Below are positions 19,698 through 27,821 of a DNA stretch of 64,000 nt, piece by piece. The first letter of the stretch is position 1; every line of letters begins with the position of its first letter. The position numbers and the translations under genes were made by a program. The notes beneath the pieces are model-generated. The model did not search any database. It worked only from the letters and a program-made list of their open reading frames with translations, and was not told the origin of the DNA. This DNA comes from an uncultured Collinsella sp. (GTDB taxonomy: Bacteria > Actinomycetota > Coriobacteriia > Coriobacteriales > Coriobacteriaceae): the NCBI GenBank assembly GCA_902496945.1, contig CABVDE010000004.1:1-64000 (forward strand). The letters run 5' to 3'.

Positions 19698-20219
19698 ATG
19701 GAAAGCTCAGATAAACGATGCTGTTTTAGCAATGTGATGTTGCTCGCCACTTTGTCTGTCGCAGCAATCATGGCGGCCTTCTCAGCGTTCAGCGTTGCCA
19801 ACGAGGCGCGGGAGGTGCTCTTTGCACCCACTCCCTTCTATATTAATGGTGAGTCCATTCCGAGCGCCGTCCTTACCGCACTTGCCATCCGCGATGTTCT
19901 GGCCCTGGCGCTCTCAATCGCATGCCTGATTGTCTACTTGAACTTCTGCTTTGACGTCGTCAGTACTCAGTCGATATTCACGCGAAAACAATGCCGGCGT
20001 TTTCTGGTTGTTGGGCTTCTGCTGCTCATTTCTTCAATTGTCTCGATTACCTTCGATAACCTGTGTGCCGTCCAGCTCCCCAACGACGTCAGTATTACTG
20101 CAATTGGTATCTTTGGTTTTAACGCTTGGACACTGGTTCTCGCTTTGTTTGCGCTATCCCTTTCGGCTATCTTTGAGTACGGGCGACTCTTGCAGTCGGA
20201 CGTTGACGCCATTATTTAG
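19698..20219 (+). CDS. DUF2975-like membrane protein
   Basis: 173-aa integral membrane protein with four hydrophobic segments: VMLLATLSVAAIMAAFSAF, VLALALSIACLIVYLNF, LVVGLLLLISSIVSI and WTLVLALFALSLSAIF. The motif SIFTRKQCRRF between helices 2 and 3 and the C-terminal EYGRLLQSDVDAII are typical of the DUF2975 family, which is usually paired with a small HTH protein. Start ATG 19698; an upstream TTG lies in the terminator. Only 12 bases separate it from the HTH gene, so the two form a cassette. The role is unknown; a membrane partner or antagonist of the regulator is a reasonable guess. Confidence 0.75.
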   Translation: MESSDKRCCFSNVMLLATLSVAAIMAAFSAFSVANEAREVLFAPTPFYINGESIPSAVLTALAIRDVLALALSIACLIVYLNFCFDVVSTQSIFTRKQCRRFLVVGLLLLISSIVSITFDNLCAVQLPNDVSITAIGIFGFNAWTLVLALFALSLSAIFEYGRLLQSDVDAII

Positions 20220-20231
20220 AAGGAGGGCAGC

Positions 20232-20483
20232 ATGCCAATCGTCATGAGACTCGATCGCGTCATGGCGGATCGCAAAATGTCCTCTCAAGAACTTGCCGAC
20301 ATTATCGGCATCTCGCCCGTTAACGTTTCGCGCATTAAAACGGGGCGGCTCAAGGGCATTCGCTTTTCGACGTTGACCGCGATGTGCGAGGCACTTCACT
20401 GCAAACCTGGCGACATCATTGACTGGATGTCAGACGAAGAGTACATCGAGGCATTTGGAAGCCTTCCCAGCGACGAAGACTAA
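20232..20483 (+). CDS. Small Cro/CI-type HTH regulator (YozG-like)
   Basis: 83 aa. Almost the whole protein is a helix-turn-helix of the Xre type: VMADRKMSSQELADIIGISPVNVSRIKTGRLKGIRFSTLTAMCEALHCKPGDII. A strong AAGGAGGGCAGC precedes the start. Proteins of this length normally follow a DUF2975 membrane protein, as here. The target is probably its own cassette. It ends before a repeat and a strong terminator facing htrA. Confidence 0.85.
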   Translation: MPIVMRLDRVMADRKMSSQELADIIGISPVNVSRIKTGRLKGIRFSTLTAMCEALHCKPGDIIDWMSDEEYIEAFGSLPSDED

Positions 20484-20490
20484 CCAAAAT

Positions 20491-20519
20491 GATCCGTTTT
20501 CCTCCATCCCCAACGGATC
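20491..20519. repeat. GATCCGTT...AACGGATC palindrome, intergenic copy
   Basis: The arms GATCCGTT and AACGGATC flank TTCCTCCATCCCC. The same 29-base unit, reversed and with three differences, lies at 10982-11010 inside the ABC pseudogene. Confidence 0.6.
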
Positions 20520-20528
20520 GATGAGAAA

Positions 20529-20566
20529 AGAGGGGGCTGTCCCGCATTGACGGGACAGCCCCCTCT
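20529..20566. terminator. Bidirectional terminator between the HTH gene and htrA
   Basis: 16-bp perfect arms AGAGGGGGCTGTCCCG and its complement around CATTGA, between converging genes. Confidence 0.85.
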
Positions 20567-20587
20567 GGCATCGGTATGTGCGGCTCG

Positions 20588-22042
20588 TTAGTAGCCCTGG
20601 CCGTAGCCCTGGCCCTGCTGGCCCAGCAGCTCCTCCAGATACTGGCGCAACTGCTCGTCAGTAATGCCGCCGTTGCCGGTGTCGGTCGCGCTGTCGTCCT
20701 GCTGCTGGCTCTGCAGCTCCTCGTCAGAGCCCAGCTCAACCGTGACCTTCTTCTCTTCCTTGCCGCGCATGAGCGTGATCTCGACCTTCTCGCCCACCTC
20801 GTGGCTGCGCAGAGCGATGATCAGGCCATCGGCGCTCGTAATCTCATCGTCACCCAGCTTGGTGATGACATCGCCCTCTTGGATGCCAGCCTTGGCGGCA
20901 GGACCGTCCTCGACGACACTTGCCACATACGCGCCGCTATCGGTGCCGAGATTGTTAGTGCGGGCGTTGAGCGCGTTGACGCTCGAAAGCGTGGCGCCCA
21001 GGTACGGGTGAACCGGCGTCTTGCCGTCGATAATCTGGTCGGCGATGTTCTTGGCATAGTTGACCGGAATGGCAAAGCCCACGCCCGAGCTGGAGCCCGA
21101 GTAGCTCTCGATAAGCGAGTTAATACCCACGAGTTCGCCATTGTCGTTAACGAGCGCGCCGCCGGAGTTGCCCGGGTTGATGGCGGCATCGGTCTGGATC
21201 ATGTTGGCGTAGATGGTGTTGCCGCTGGTAGAACTCATGGCCGTGGAGCGATACAGCGCCGACACAATGCCCGTGGAGACAGATTGCTCGTTGCCGAACG
21301 GCGAGCCGATCGCCATGACCCACTCGCCCACGTTAAGCTTGGAGGAATCACCAATCTCGATCGGCGTGAGCTTGGAGGCGTCTGCATCCTTGAGCTTGAT
21401 GACGGCCAGGTCGCTCGAGACGTCGTTGCCCACGAACTCGGCCTCGTAGGTGGTACCGTCGCCCATGGTAACCACGTACTGGTCATAGCCATCGACCACA
21501 TGGTTGTTGGTGAGGATGTGGCCCTCGGTATCGAGCACCACGCCCGAACCGACGCTGCCCGAACCATCCGACTCGTCGGCAGACTGCGAAAGCGATCCAT
21601 TCTGGCTACCGCTCGAAGTGGCGGTGATGGAAACGACGGAGGGCAGGGCCTTGGCAGAAACGGCCTCGGCAAGCGTGGTGTCCTCGGAGTCGATCGTAAT
21701 CTTCTGCGTCGATGAACCCGAAGCACCCGCCGTCACGACATTCTTTCCGCCGCCAATGTTGAGCGTGCCACTCATAATGAGCGCGATGACCAGCAGGGCG
21801 CCGCAGGCGCAGCCGGCGAGCGCCGTAATAAAGATCGGTAGCTTTTTGGTCTTGGTCTTGACCACCGTGTGCTTGTTTACAACCTGCTGGCCGCCCAGCG
21901 GCTTGCCGGTCTGTGTGTCGTAAGCCTGCACGTAGGGAATGTTGCCGCCGGCAGGCGTCGACTCCACCTGCACGCGCGGCTGCTGCTGGGTCTCGCCAGC
22001 GTTGCCCGCATCCTGAGGACGCTGGGAATCGTTCTCGCTCAT
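20588..22042 (-). CDS. HtrA/DegP-type serine protease, membrane anchored
   Basis: 484-aa envelope quality-control protease. A cytoplasmic N-terminus (about 80 polar residues) precedes one transmembrane helix (LPIFITALAGCACGALLVIALIMSG). The trypsin-like S1C domain follows, with His in ILTNNHVVDG, Asp in SSDLAVIKL and Ser in NPGNSGGALVN. A single PDZ domain (about 365-450, GAYVASVVEDGPAAKAGIQEGDVITKLG) comes next. The tail ends in Gly/Gln/Tyr repeats (GQQGQGYGQGY). ATG 22042 is chosen for the GAAAGGATC site. This is the actinobacterial/Gram-positive HtrA layout. The gene is GC-rich core between AT-rich accessory genes. Confidence 0.93.
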   Translation of the reverse strand: MSENDSQRPQDAGNAGETQQQPRVQVESTPAGGNIPYVQAYDTQTGKPLGGQQVVNKHTVVKTKTKKLPIFITALAGCACGALLVIALIMSGTLNIGGGKNVVTAGASGSSTQKITIDSEDTTLAEAVSAKALPSVVSITATSSGSQNGSLSQSADESDGSGSVGSGVVLDTEGHILTNNHVVDGYDQYVVTMGDGTTYEAEFVGNDVSSDLAVIKLKDADASKLTPIEIGDSSKLNVGEWVMAIGSPFGNEQSVSTGIVSALYRSTAMSSTSGNTIYANMIQTDAAINPGNSGGALVNDNGELVGINSLIESYSGSSSGVGFAIPVNYAKNIADQIIDGKTPVHPYLGATLSSVNALNARTNNLGTDSGAYVASVVEDGPAAKAGIQEGDVITKLGDDEITSADGLIIALRSHEVGEKVEITLMRGKEEKKVTVELGSDEELQSQQQDDSATDTGNGGITDEQLRQYLEELLGQQGQGYGQGY

Positions 22043-22071
22043 GGCTGCGATCCTTTCGTCTAATAACCAAA

Positions 22072-22095
22072 GGCCCGCCAAACATGTGGCGGGCC
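22072..22095 (-). terminator. Hairpin terminator upstream of htrA
   Basis: GGCCCGCC and GGCGGGCC with an 8-base loop; on the minus strand it is followed by TTTGGTTATT. It probably ends transcription of the 22.2-24.3 kb genes before htrA. Positions 22096-22214 show nothing else. Confidence 0.6.
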
Positions 22096-22214
22096 ATCAT
22101 TGTTCACGTTGAGTTGTACCCCAAGCTGGGCAGTCCCGAGCACTAGATGCCAAGATTTCAGCTTTGCTTAAGTAATGACATGCTTATAGGCCAATTCGTT
22201 CTATGCCGTCATGT

Positions 22215-22799
22215 CTATTCGATATAACAGTCGATAGCAAAGCTATATGTTGAATCGTTAATGAAGTCCGTTATCGTCGCGCCCATGCCTGATCCGCACG
22301 TCCACTTATCCTTCTCCGCATCGTATGGCGTTGGCCCCCACCCCGTTTCATATGATGCTTCGCTTTCTGCGAAGTAGTTCATCACATATTTATCTTTCTG
22401 CATGAGCGCATACCAAGCGTTTGCATACATCACAAGCGGATCGGTTTGGACTATCGAGTACTTTCCGGAACGAATCTCAATTTCTGTTTTATCGTTATAA
22501 TAAGCGACTGTGAGCTCAATCTTGGCAAGCAGCGGCAACGTTTCATCTGATTCCCTCTGGATTGTTATGACATCACCGGCCATAGCGTCGGCAGACACAG
22601 TTTTGCTCTCTGGCGTGAAAATAGTCTCTCTGCTTCTTGTTCGCGTTTTTTCATTGCCATTTTCATCTCTGACCACCGTGTCGACTACGAGCGTCAATCG
22701 CTTCTGAGCGTCCGGCAACTCCACGGCTTCTGCCATCCCGGCTCGCATCAAAATAGGAGCCCCCGCCATCAGACCTAAGAACTGCTTTCTGTCAATCAT
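22215..22799 (-). CDS. Exported protein of unknown function in the second protease operon
   Basis: 194 aa. The N-terminus MIDRKQFLGLMAGAPILMRAGMAEA has a short hydrophobic stretch and Ala-x-Ala sites like a weak signal peptide. The rest is soluble, with strands (RLTLVVDTVVRDENGNEKTRT, AKIELTVAYYNDKTEIEIRSGKY) and a C-terminal half with YETGWGPTPYDAEKDKWTCGSGMGATI. Two cysteines (CGSG and the CYIE end) could form a disulfide. It starts 3 bases after the previous gene, so it is the third gene of the protease operon. No family recognised; an inhibitor, chaperone or substrate-binding role is open. Confidence 0.6.
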   Translation of the reverse strand: MIDRKQFLGLMAGAPILMRAGMAEAVELPDAQKRLTLVVDTVVRDENGNEKTRTRSRETIFTPESKTVSADAMAGDVITIQRESDETLPLLAKIELTVAYYNDKTEIEIRSGKYSIVQTDPLVMYANAWYALMQKDKYVMNYFAESEASYETGWGPTPYDAEKDKWTCGSGMGATITDFINDSTYSFAIDCYIE

Positions 22800-22802
22800 T
22801 CT

Positions 22803-23159
22803 TCATTCCCCTTGTCTACTTGATTTGACTTTCTCAGCTGAATGGGGATACAGAACAGTCCCGTCAAGTTCCTTATCTTCCACAAAAACTAGAATCCATT
22901 TATCACCTGCTTTCAACCCTGAGACATATCCGGAACTTGACTTACGGCGCATATCGATTCTCTTACGGCAACCACTTGGCATAAGCGCCTCAAATTGCCC
23001 GTTATGAACATCCGATAGAGCACGCACCTCGACTGCAACAACCGTGTCGTTTTCTCCCCCATTAGTCGCCCTTAACAGAAAGAAGCTCGCTGCGGTGAGC
23101 AAAGCAAAGGAAAGCACCAATAGGAGCATTGCCCTTCGAATGAACTTGTCGCCGTTCAC
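22803..23159 (-). CDS. Small membrane-anchored protein in the second protease operon
   Basis: 118 aa from GTG 23159 (a TTG at 23180 inside the protease gene is the alternative start). One N-terminal helix (AMLLLVLSFALLTAASFFLL) is followed by a small polar beta domain (TVVAVEVRALSDVHNGQFEALMPSGCRKRI, GLKAGDKWILVFVEDKEL) with an OB-like look. AAGGG near the protease stop may serve as its ribosome site. It follows the protease gene just as the lipoprotein gene follows the first protease. No family recognised. Confidence 0.6.
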   Translation of the reverse strand: MNGDKFIRRAMLLLVLSFALLTAASFFLLRATNGGENDTVVAVEVRALSDVHNGQFEALMPSGCRKRIDMRRKSSSGYVSGLKAGDKWILVFVEDKELDGTVLYPHSAEKVKSSRQGE

Positions 23160-23167
23160 GAGTACAA

Positions 23168-24298
23168 TCAACCCTTGCAATATGTGCCATCGTGAGACGT
23201 GTAAATTGATACGTCATATGGAAGAAACTGTAGCTGGTTTGTCCATCCATTCCAAACAACAAGCAGGTACTTCTTGGCATTCGAGTATGTGTTATGCATT
23301 GCCACGTAGCCCACAACTGCCATTGCGTGCCCGCTGCCATTTGACCGGAGCCTTCCAGAGAAAATACTCAGATTCCCCGAGTCGGTATTCACCCTAAAGG
23401 AATCCCATGACGGATACCAAACGAATGACGTCTCAAGCTCCTTGCCTCGTCTTGCACAAAACTCCTTTAAGGCCGGAGCGGGTTTGTCAGGAGAAGTCTT
23501 GCCTTGAGTAAAGTACAGACCAGTCGCTTGATCATATTTCTTTCCTCCTTCTTCTTCCCATGTCCCCGACAGCCTCCAAAGCTCCGAGTATAAATCGGAC
23601 AATTTAAGGCGGTTCAAAGTCACATAGTGACTGCTAACTGCAAACATTGCCGAAACAGCGCAAGCATAAGTCCCCGTTTCTTTGATAACTTCTGTTTGCG
23701 TTGGCGTTATTATTCCCGAAACCGTTTTGCTCGCATCAACAACATATCCCTGTTTATACAAATCCTTGGCAGATACAAAAACGTCATCGAAATGTTCCGG
23801 CGATCCGCTGCGATTGCCTCCCGAGGAGAATTTATTTGGTACTTTTTTTCCACTTGCGTCTAAAACAATGTTTTTATCTAAGTCGGCAACGCCAACAGTT
23901 AGCTCGTCAATCTTTAACGCAACGACGTTATCCGAGGATGCGAGGAGTGCAATTTCTTCGCTTGCACTCTCGATAGGTAAAAGAGCGTTCGGAGCCAAGC
24001 AGTATTCGCTGATCCACCAAGATCGCTCTGAATCAAATACGACGTAGCCATAGTTAACGTCATCCCGCTTCGCACGAACGATATACCCGATTGATTCCCC
24101 ATCGGAATTCACCATTTTTACTGGGTCACAAGCGGTCACCGGCTCATCCGATACATCATCAAAGAAAGCCTGCGCTTGCTCCACAGCTATTTGCGGTGTG
24201 ACACGGACCAAGTCGTCGTCTCCAAAAACCAACCTTGGAGACATCAGGGCGGCAAGCAATACTATGAATCCGACAATCACCTTTCTCGAATAACGCAT
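23168..24298 (-). CDS. Exported papain-fold cysteine protease, paralogue 2
   Basis: 376 aa. Sec-type signal (RYSRKVIVGFIVLLAALMSPRLVFG). A propeptide-like domain (about 30-190) has YGYVVFDSERSWWI. The catalytic-type domain has Cys213 in TYACAVSAMFAVSSHY and His324 in GSGHAMAVVGYV, followed by YLLVVWNGWTN. Residue order and local motifs match the protein at 14571-15743, so the two are paralogues. ATG 24298 is chosen because GGAGGAAGAA immediately precedes it; an ATG 12 bases earlier overlaps that site. It is first in a three-gene AT-rich operon. Secreted peptidase activity is inferred. Confidence 0.65.
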   Translation of the reverse strand: MRYSRKVIVGFIVLLAALMSPRLVFGDDDLVRVTPQIAVEQAQAFFDDVSDEPVTACDPVKMVNSDGESIGYIVRAKRDDVNYGYVVFDSERSWWISEYCLAPNALLPIESASEEIALLASSDNVVALKIDELTVGVADLDKNIVLDASGKKVPNKFSSGGNRSGSPEHFDDVFVSAKDLYKQGYVVDASKTVSGIITPTQTEVIKETGTYACAVSAMFAVSSHYVTLNRLKLSDLYSELWRLSGTWEEEGGKKYDQATGLYFTQGKTSPDKPAPALKEFCARRGKELETSFVWYPSWDSFRVNTDSGNLSIFSGRLRSNGSGHAMAVVGYVAMHNTYSNAKKYLLVVWNGWTNQLQFLPYDVSIYTSHDGTYCKG

Positions 24299-24433
24299 TT
24301 CTTCCTCCATCCGTGCAGTAGGGAGATACGGTAACTAAATGATATTCGTGAGATAGTGTTATACGTTTGATATTGTTTTTACTGACACACTTTAAATCGG
24401 TGAAAGGTCTTCTTTTCGCCCTAAACGAGAAAA

Positions 24434-24459
24434 GGGTACTGGAGAAATCTCCGGTACCC
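24434..24459 (-). terminator. Hairpin terminator after glnR
   Basis: GGGTACTGGAGA and TCTCCGGTACCC, a 12-bp stem with an AA loop, 24 bases past the glnR stop. The remaining gap to the protease start (24299-24433) is AT-rich promoter space with no gene. Confidence 0.65.
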
Positions 24460-24482
24460 TCACATTGCCCTCTATTTACTTG

Positions 24483-25145
24483 CTAGTCCTTAAACAGATA
24501 GCCCACGCCGCGTACGGTGGTGATGTGCGCCGCGATCTGCGGGCCCACCTTGGAGCGGATGCGTCGAATGTGTACGTCGACGGTACGCGTACCGCCGCAG
24601 TACTCAAAGCCCCACACGCGGTGCAGCAGCACCTCGCGGCTGTAGGCGCGGTTGGGGTGCGTGGCCAAAAAGCTCAGCAGCGAGTACTCCATCAGCGTCA
24701 GGTCGATGGGCTCGTTATCGAGCGTCACCTGGTAGGTAGCCAGGTTGATCTCGAGGTTGTCGATGTTGAGTACATCGTCGGCGGTGACGGTCTCCTCCTC
24801 GCCCATCAGGCGCTGCGCACGAGCCTTGAGCTCGTTGGGCGTCGCCGTGGGGCATACAAAGTCGGCATGCGCGTGATTGGGCAGGCGCAGGGTGCCGAGC
24901 GCCTCGTCGTCGACGATCACCAACATGGGAACGCCACCGCGGTCGTCAAGCCACTTGGCAATCTGATCGATGCGGTCGCTGCGGATGCCATCAGAATCGA
25001 GGATCAGCAGGTCAAAGTCGTGCGCCGCAGTCGGCGAATCGGGGGTGGCCAGGCTCACCTCGACACCCAGGGTGGTCGTCAAGCTGCGGGCAAACTCGTG
25101 AAAGCGCGTCGTGCGCGCCATGAACAGGGCACTCTTTTCGGACAT
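24483..25145 (-). CDS. glnR: OmpR-family winged-helix regulator, GlnR-like
   Basis: 220-aa response-regulator-like protein. The N-terminal half (1-110) keeps a receiver-like fold with FDLLILDSDG but lacks the full acidic pocket expected for phosphorylation. The C-terminal half is an OmpR-type winged helix (LTLMEYSLLSFLATHPNRAYSREVLLHRVWG, RTVDVHIRRIRSKVG, TTVRGVGYLF). ATG 25145 follows GGAGGCCGAT; a longer frame would overlap glnA. It sits directly downstream of glnA, and a GlnR-like box lies before glnA, so control of nitrogen assimilation is the best reading. An ordinary orphan OmpR regulator is the alternative. Confidence 0.75.
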   Translation of the reverse strand: MSEKSALFMARTTRFHEFARSLTTTLGVEVSLATPDSPTAAHDFDLLILDSDGIRSDRIDQIAKWLDDRGGVPMLVIVDDEALGTLRLPNHAHADFVCPTATPNELKARAQRLMGEEETVTADDVLNIDNLEINLATYQVTLDNEPIDLTLMEYSLLSFLATHPNRAYSREVLLHRVWGFEYCGGTRTVDVHIRRIRSKVGPQIAAHITTVRGVGYLFKD

Positions 25146-25195
25146 ATCGGCCTCCAAGGAAATGAGCTCAATCGTACTGGAACAAGCCAGCGCGA

Positions 25196-26533
25196 TTAGG
25201 AGTTCGCCAGGTAGTGCTTGATCTCCCATTCGGTGATCGTGGATTCGAACTTATGCCACTCGTCGCGCTTCTTTTTGAGGAAGAAGCTATGGATGTGCTC
25301 GCCGAGGGCATCCTTCATAAACTGCGAGTCCTCAAAGACGTCGAGTGCCTCTTTAAGCGAGCGCGGCAGCGGCGCGTAGCCGGCCTCGACCATCTGACGG
25401 CCGGTGAGCTTGAGCGTCTCGGCCGTGGCCTCGGGCGGGAGCTCCAGCTTGCGCTCGATGCCGTCAAGCCCGGCCGCCAGCGTGACGGCGTTGACCAGGT
25501 ACGGGTTTGCCATGGGATCGGGGCTGCGAAGCTCGATGCGCGTGGACAGCTGCTTGCCGGGCTTGTAGACCGGGATGCGAACCATGCTTGCGCGGTTGCG
25601 CAAGCCCCACGTGGCGTACTGCGGCACGGAGTCGCCGCCCGTGGTGATGCGCTTGTACGAGTTGACGGTGGGGTTGGTGATGGCGCTGATCTCGCGCGCG
25701 TGCGCCAGGATGCCGGCCATGTAATGCTTGGCAATATCGGAGAGGTGGTACTTCTCGTCGTCCTCGCCCCAAAAGACGTTGTTGCCGTCGTGGTCGAACA
25801 GCGACTGATGCAAAAACATGGCGCTGCCGTCCTCGCCCGCCAACGGCTTGGGCATAAAGGAGGCGTGGCAGCCGCTCTCGTAGGCCTGCTGCTTAATGAT
25901 GAGCTTGGCCGTGGTAATGGCGTCGGACATGCTCAGGGCCTCGGCGTGGCGCAGGCTCATGCCGTGCTGCGAGCGACCGGCGGCATGGAAGGTGTACTCC
26001 ACGGGCACGGACATCTTCTCGAGCGTAAGGACCGTGTTGCGGCGCAGGTCGCGTGCGGCATCGCTCACCGAAAGATCGAAGTAGCCCACGTTGTCGAGAG
26101 GCTCGGGCGTGTGCTCGTCGGGGAAGTAGTAATACTCCAGCTCGGCGCCCACGTTGAGCAGATAGCCGGCTTTCTCGGCCTTGCGGAACATGCGACGCAA
26201 CGCATCGCGCGGATCGCCGGCGAAGGGCTTGCGGTCGGGGGTGCACACATCGCAGAACACGCGGGCAACGCCGTTATGGCTCGGACGCCACGGCAGGATC
26301 TGGAAGGTCGAAGCATCGGGAAACGCCAGCATATCGGCTTCCTCGGGCGTGGCAAAACCCTCGATGGCCGAGCCGTCAAAGCCAATGCCCTCCTCAAATG
26401 CGACCTCGAGGTCCTCGGGGCTAATGGCAAAGTTTTTGAGGCGGCCGAGAATGTCGACAAACCACAGACGCACAAAGCGGATGTCACGCTGCTCTACGGA
26501 GCGGAGTACGTAATCGATGTTCTGCTGGTTCAT
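25196..26533 (-). CDS. glnA: Glutamine synthetase type I
   Basis: 445-aa GSI enzyme forming glutamine from glutamate, ammonia and ATP. The N-terminal beta-grasp has DILGRLKNFAIS and GFDGSAIEGF. The catalytic domain has metal/glutamate motifs (GAELEYYYFP, AAGRSQHGM, TVNSYKRI, NRASMVRIPVY, RSPDPMANPYL). Length fits the short GSI-alpha group; no adenylylation-site tyrosine loop is visible. The residue equivalent to the feedback-sensing Arg62 of the Bacillus enzyme appears to be Thr (FATPEEADM instead of FVRIEESDM). Likely transcribed with glnR. Confidence 0.97.
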   Translation of the reverse strand: MNQQNIDYVLRSVEQRDIRFVRLWFVDILGRLKNFAISPEDLEVAFEEGIGFDGSAIEGFATPEEADMLAFPDASTFQILPWRPSHNGVARVFCDVCTPDRKPFAGDPRDALRRMFRKAEKAGYLLNVGAELEYYYFPDEHTPEPLDNVGYFDLSVSDAARDLRRNTVLTLEKMSVPVEYTFHAAGRSQHGMSLRHAEALSMSDAITTAKLIIKQQAYESGCHASFMPKPLAGEDGSAMFLHQSLFDHDGNNVFWGEDDEKYHLSDIAKHYMAGILAHAREISAITNPTVNSYKRITTGGDSVPQYATWGLRNRASMVRIPVYKPGKQLSTRIELRSPDPMANPYLVNAVTLAAGLDGIERKLELPPEATAETLKLTGRQMVEAGYAPLPRSLKEALDVFEDSQFMKDALGEHIHSFFLKKKRDEWHKFESTITEWEIKHYLANS

Positions 26534-26598
26534 GTCGCTCCCCTTTCTTTCGGGCGGGTTTCGACTGGTCTATACCGCAGATACTATCGCAGAAAAAT

Positions 26599-26614
26599 GT
26601 TTCCGCAGGGTTAA
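26599..26614 (-). promoter_or_regulatory. GlnR-like box upstream of glnA
   Basis: On the minus strand TTAAC, six bases, GAAAC. This fits the actinobacterial GlnR half-site pair GTnAC-n6-GAAAC at all but the first position. It lies about 66 bases before the glnA start, just upstream of a TAGTAT -10-like box. Confidence 0.5.
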
Positions 26615-26674
26615 AGCGTATCAAGCGCTCAAAAAACGTGCGCGAGCAGGCGGGTGCCAAGCACGAACGAATGG

Positions 26675-27697
26675 TTAGCGCGAGGTCGAAGCGCGGTGTT
26701 CGATGTGACCGGGAATCTCGATGCGCTTGGGGGCGAGCTTTGCGGCATCGCCCACCGTGGTGGTGACCACATCGATGCGCTCAGACAGACGCTCGACCAC
26801 GCGCTCGGCGATGGTGAGGGTGTCCTGCGCGGCCGTGGTCACGCCGCCAAAGAGCACATGATTCCAGGGGTAATCGTCAAACGTCGCAATCTTGAGACCC
26901 GCCGGCAGCGAGGGGCCCAGCTGCGCCAACGCCTCGGTCAGACGCAGAAAGACCAGACCGTTGACGGCGATAAGGCCGAGCTTTTTGCCCGCATAGTCGC
27001 GGATGGCCTCGTCCAGGCGGCCGACACCCGCGGCGCCACCGTCGGCCAGGGTGACGATCTCGCCGGTCAGGCCGCGACGCGAGAGCTCGTCGGCAAAGGC
27101 CTCGGCGCGCTCGCGACGCACGGGACTGTCGTCGCTTGCCTCGGTGAGCAGGCACAGGTGCTCGCTGCCCGCGGCGACCAAGGCGTCTACCAGGCCGGCG
27201 ACCAACTCGCGGTTGTTAGAGGTCACCAGATCGATGCCGCCATTGGCAACATCGCGGTCGAGCAGAACGACAGGCAGGCGCCCCGCGGCCGCGGCGATCG
27301 CCTTGTCGTTGCCACCACAGGTGTTGACGATCAGGCCGTCCACGCCGGCATCGATAAGTCTGGTGAACGACTCCGCCTCCTTGGCGGGGTCGTTGCCGCT
27401 AATGGCCGTCATGAGCGAGCTGCCGCGCGCGGCGGCGCTGGCGGAAAGCCCTTCGAGCATGGCACTGGAGAACGGGTTGGCGATGTCGGCCAAGATCACG
27501 CCGATGAGGTTGGTACGCGAGCTGCGCAGATTGCGCGCGGCGGCACGTGGGCGATAGCCGGTACGCTCGATAACCTCCGCAATGCGAGCACGGGTTTCCT
27601 CGGTCATTTGCCCGGGGCGGTTATTGAGATAGCGCGAGACCGTGGCCGGGCTCACACCCGCCTCGACGGCAATGTCCTTGATTCTCATCTGCGCCAT
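26675..27697 (-). CDS. LacI family transcriptional regulator
   Basis: 340 aa. The N-terminal HTH (MRIKDIAVEAGVSPATVSRYLNNRPGQMTEETRARI) and hinge helix (RPRAAARNLRSSRTNLIGVI) are typical. The rest is a periplasmic-binding-protein-like sensor (ANPFSSAMLEGLS, VDGLIVNTCG, VVLLDRDV, FDDYPWNHVLFGGVTT). Start ATG 27697 precedes an internal ATG at 27688. No sugar genes are adjacent, so the effector and targets are unknown. It is probably distal or autoregulated. Confidence 0.9.
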   Translation of the reverse strand: MAQMRIKDIAVEAGVSPATVSRYLNNRPGQMTEETRARIAEVIERTGYRPRAAARNLRSSRTNLIGVILADIANPFSSAMLEGLSASAAARGSSLMTAISGNDPAKEAESFTRLIDAGVDGLIVNTCGGNDKAIAAAAGRLPVVLLDRDVANGGIDLVTSNNRELVAGLVDALVAAGSEHLCLLTEASDDSPVRRERAEAFADELSRRGLTGEIVTLADGGAAGVGRLDEAIRDYAGKKLGLIAVNGLVFLRLTEALAQLGPSLPAGLKIATFDDYPWNHVLFGGVTTAAQDTLTIAERVVERLSERIDVVTTTVGDAAKLAPKRIEIPGHIEHRASTSR

Positions 27698-27763
27698 AGC
27701 GCACCCCGTTTCCCCATTGTCGGCAGTCTGAGCCATTTTAGGCATTTTTTAAAAATCTCGGTT

Positions 27764-27797
27764 GCAAAACGCTGTAGGTGAACAGCATCGTTTTTGC
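27764..27797. promoter_or_regulatory. Inverted repeat between gntR and lacI
   Basis: GCAAAACG...CTGT and ACAG...CGTTTTTGC pair around AGGTGA. It is 67 bases before the lacI start and 25 bases past the gntR stop. It can be read as the gntR terminator (T-rich tract after it on the minus strand) or as a LacI operator. Confidence 0.45.
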
Positions 27798-27821
27798 GTC
27801 TCGAGCAGATGCGATAATGGG

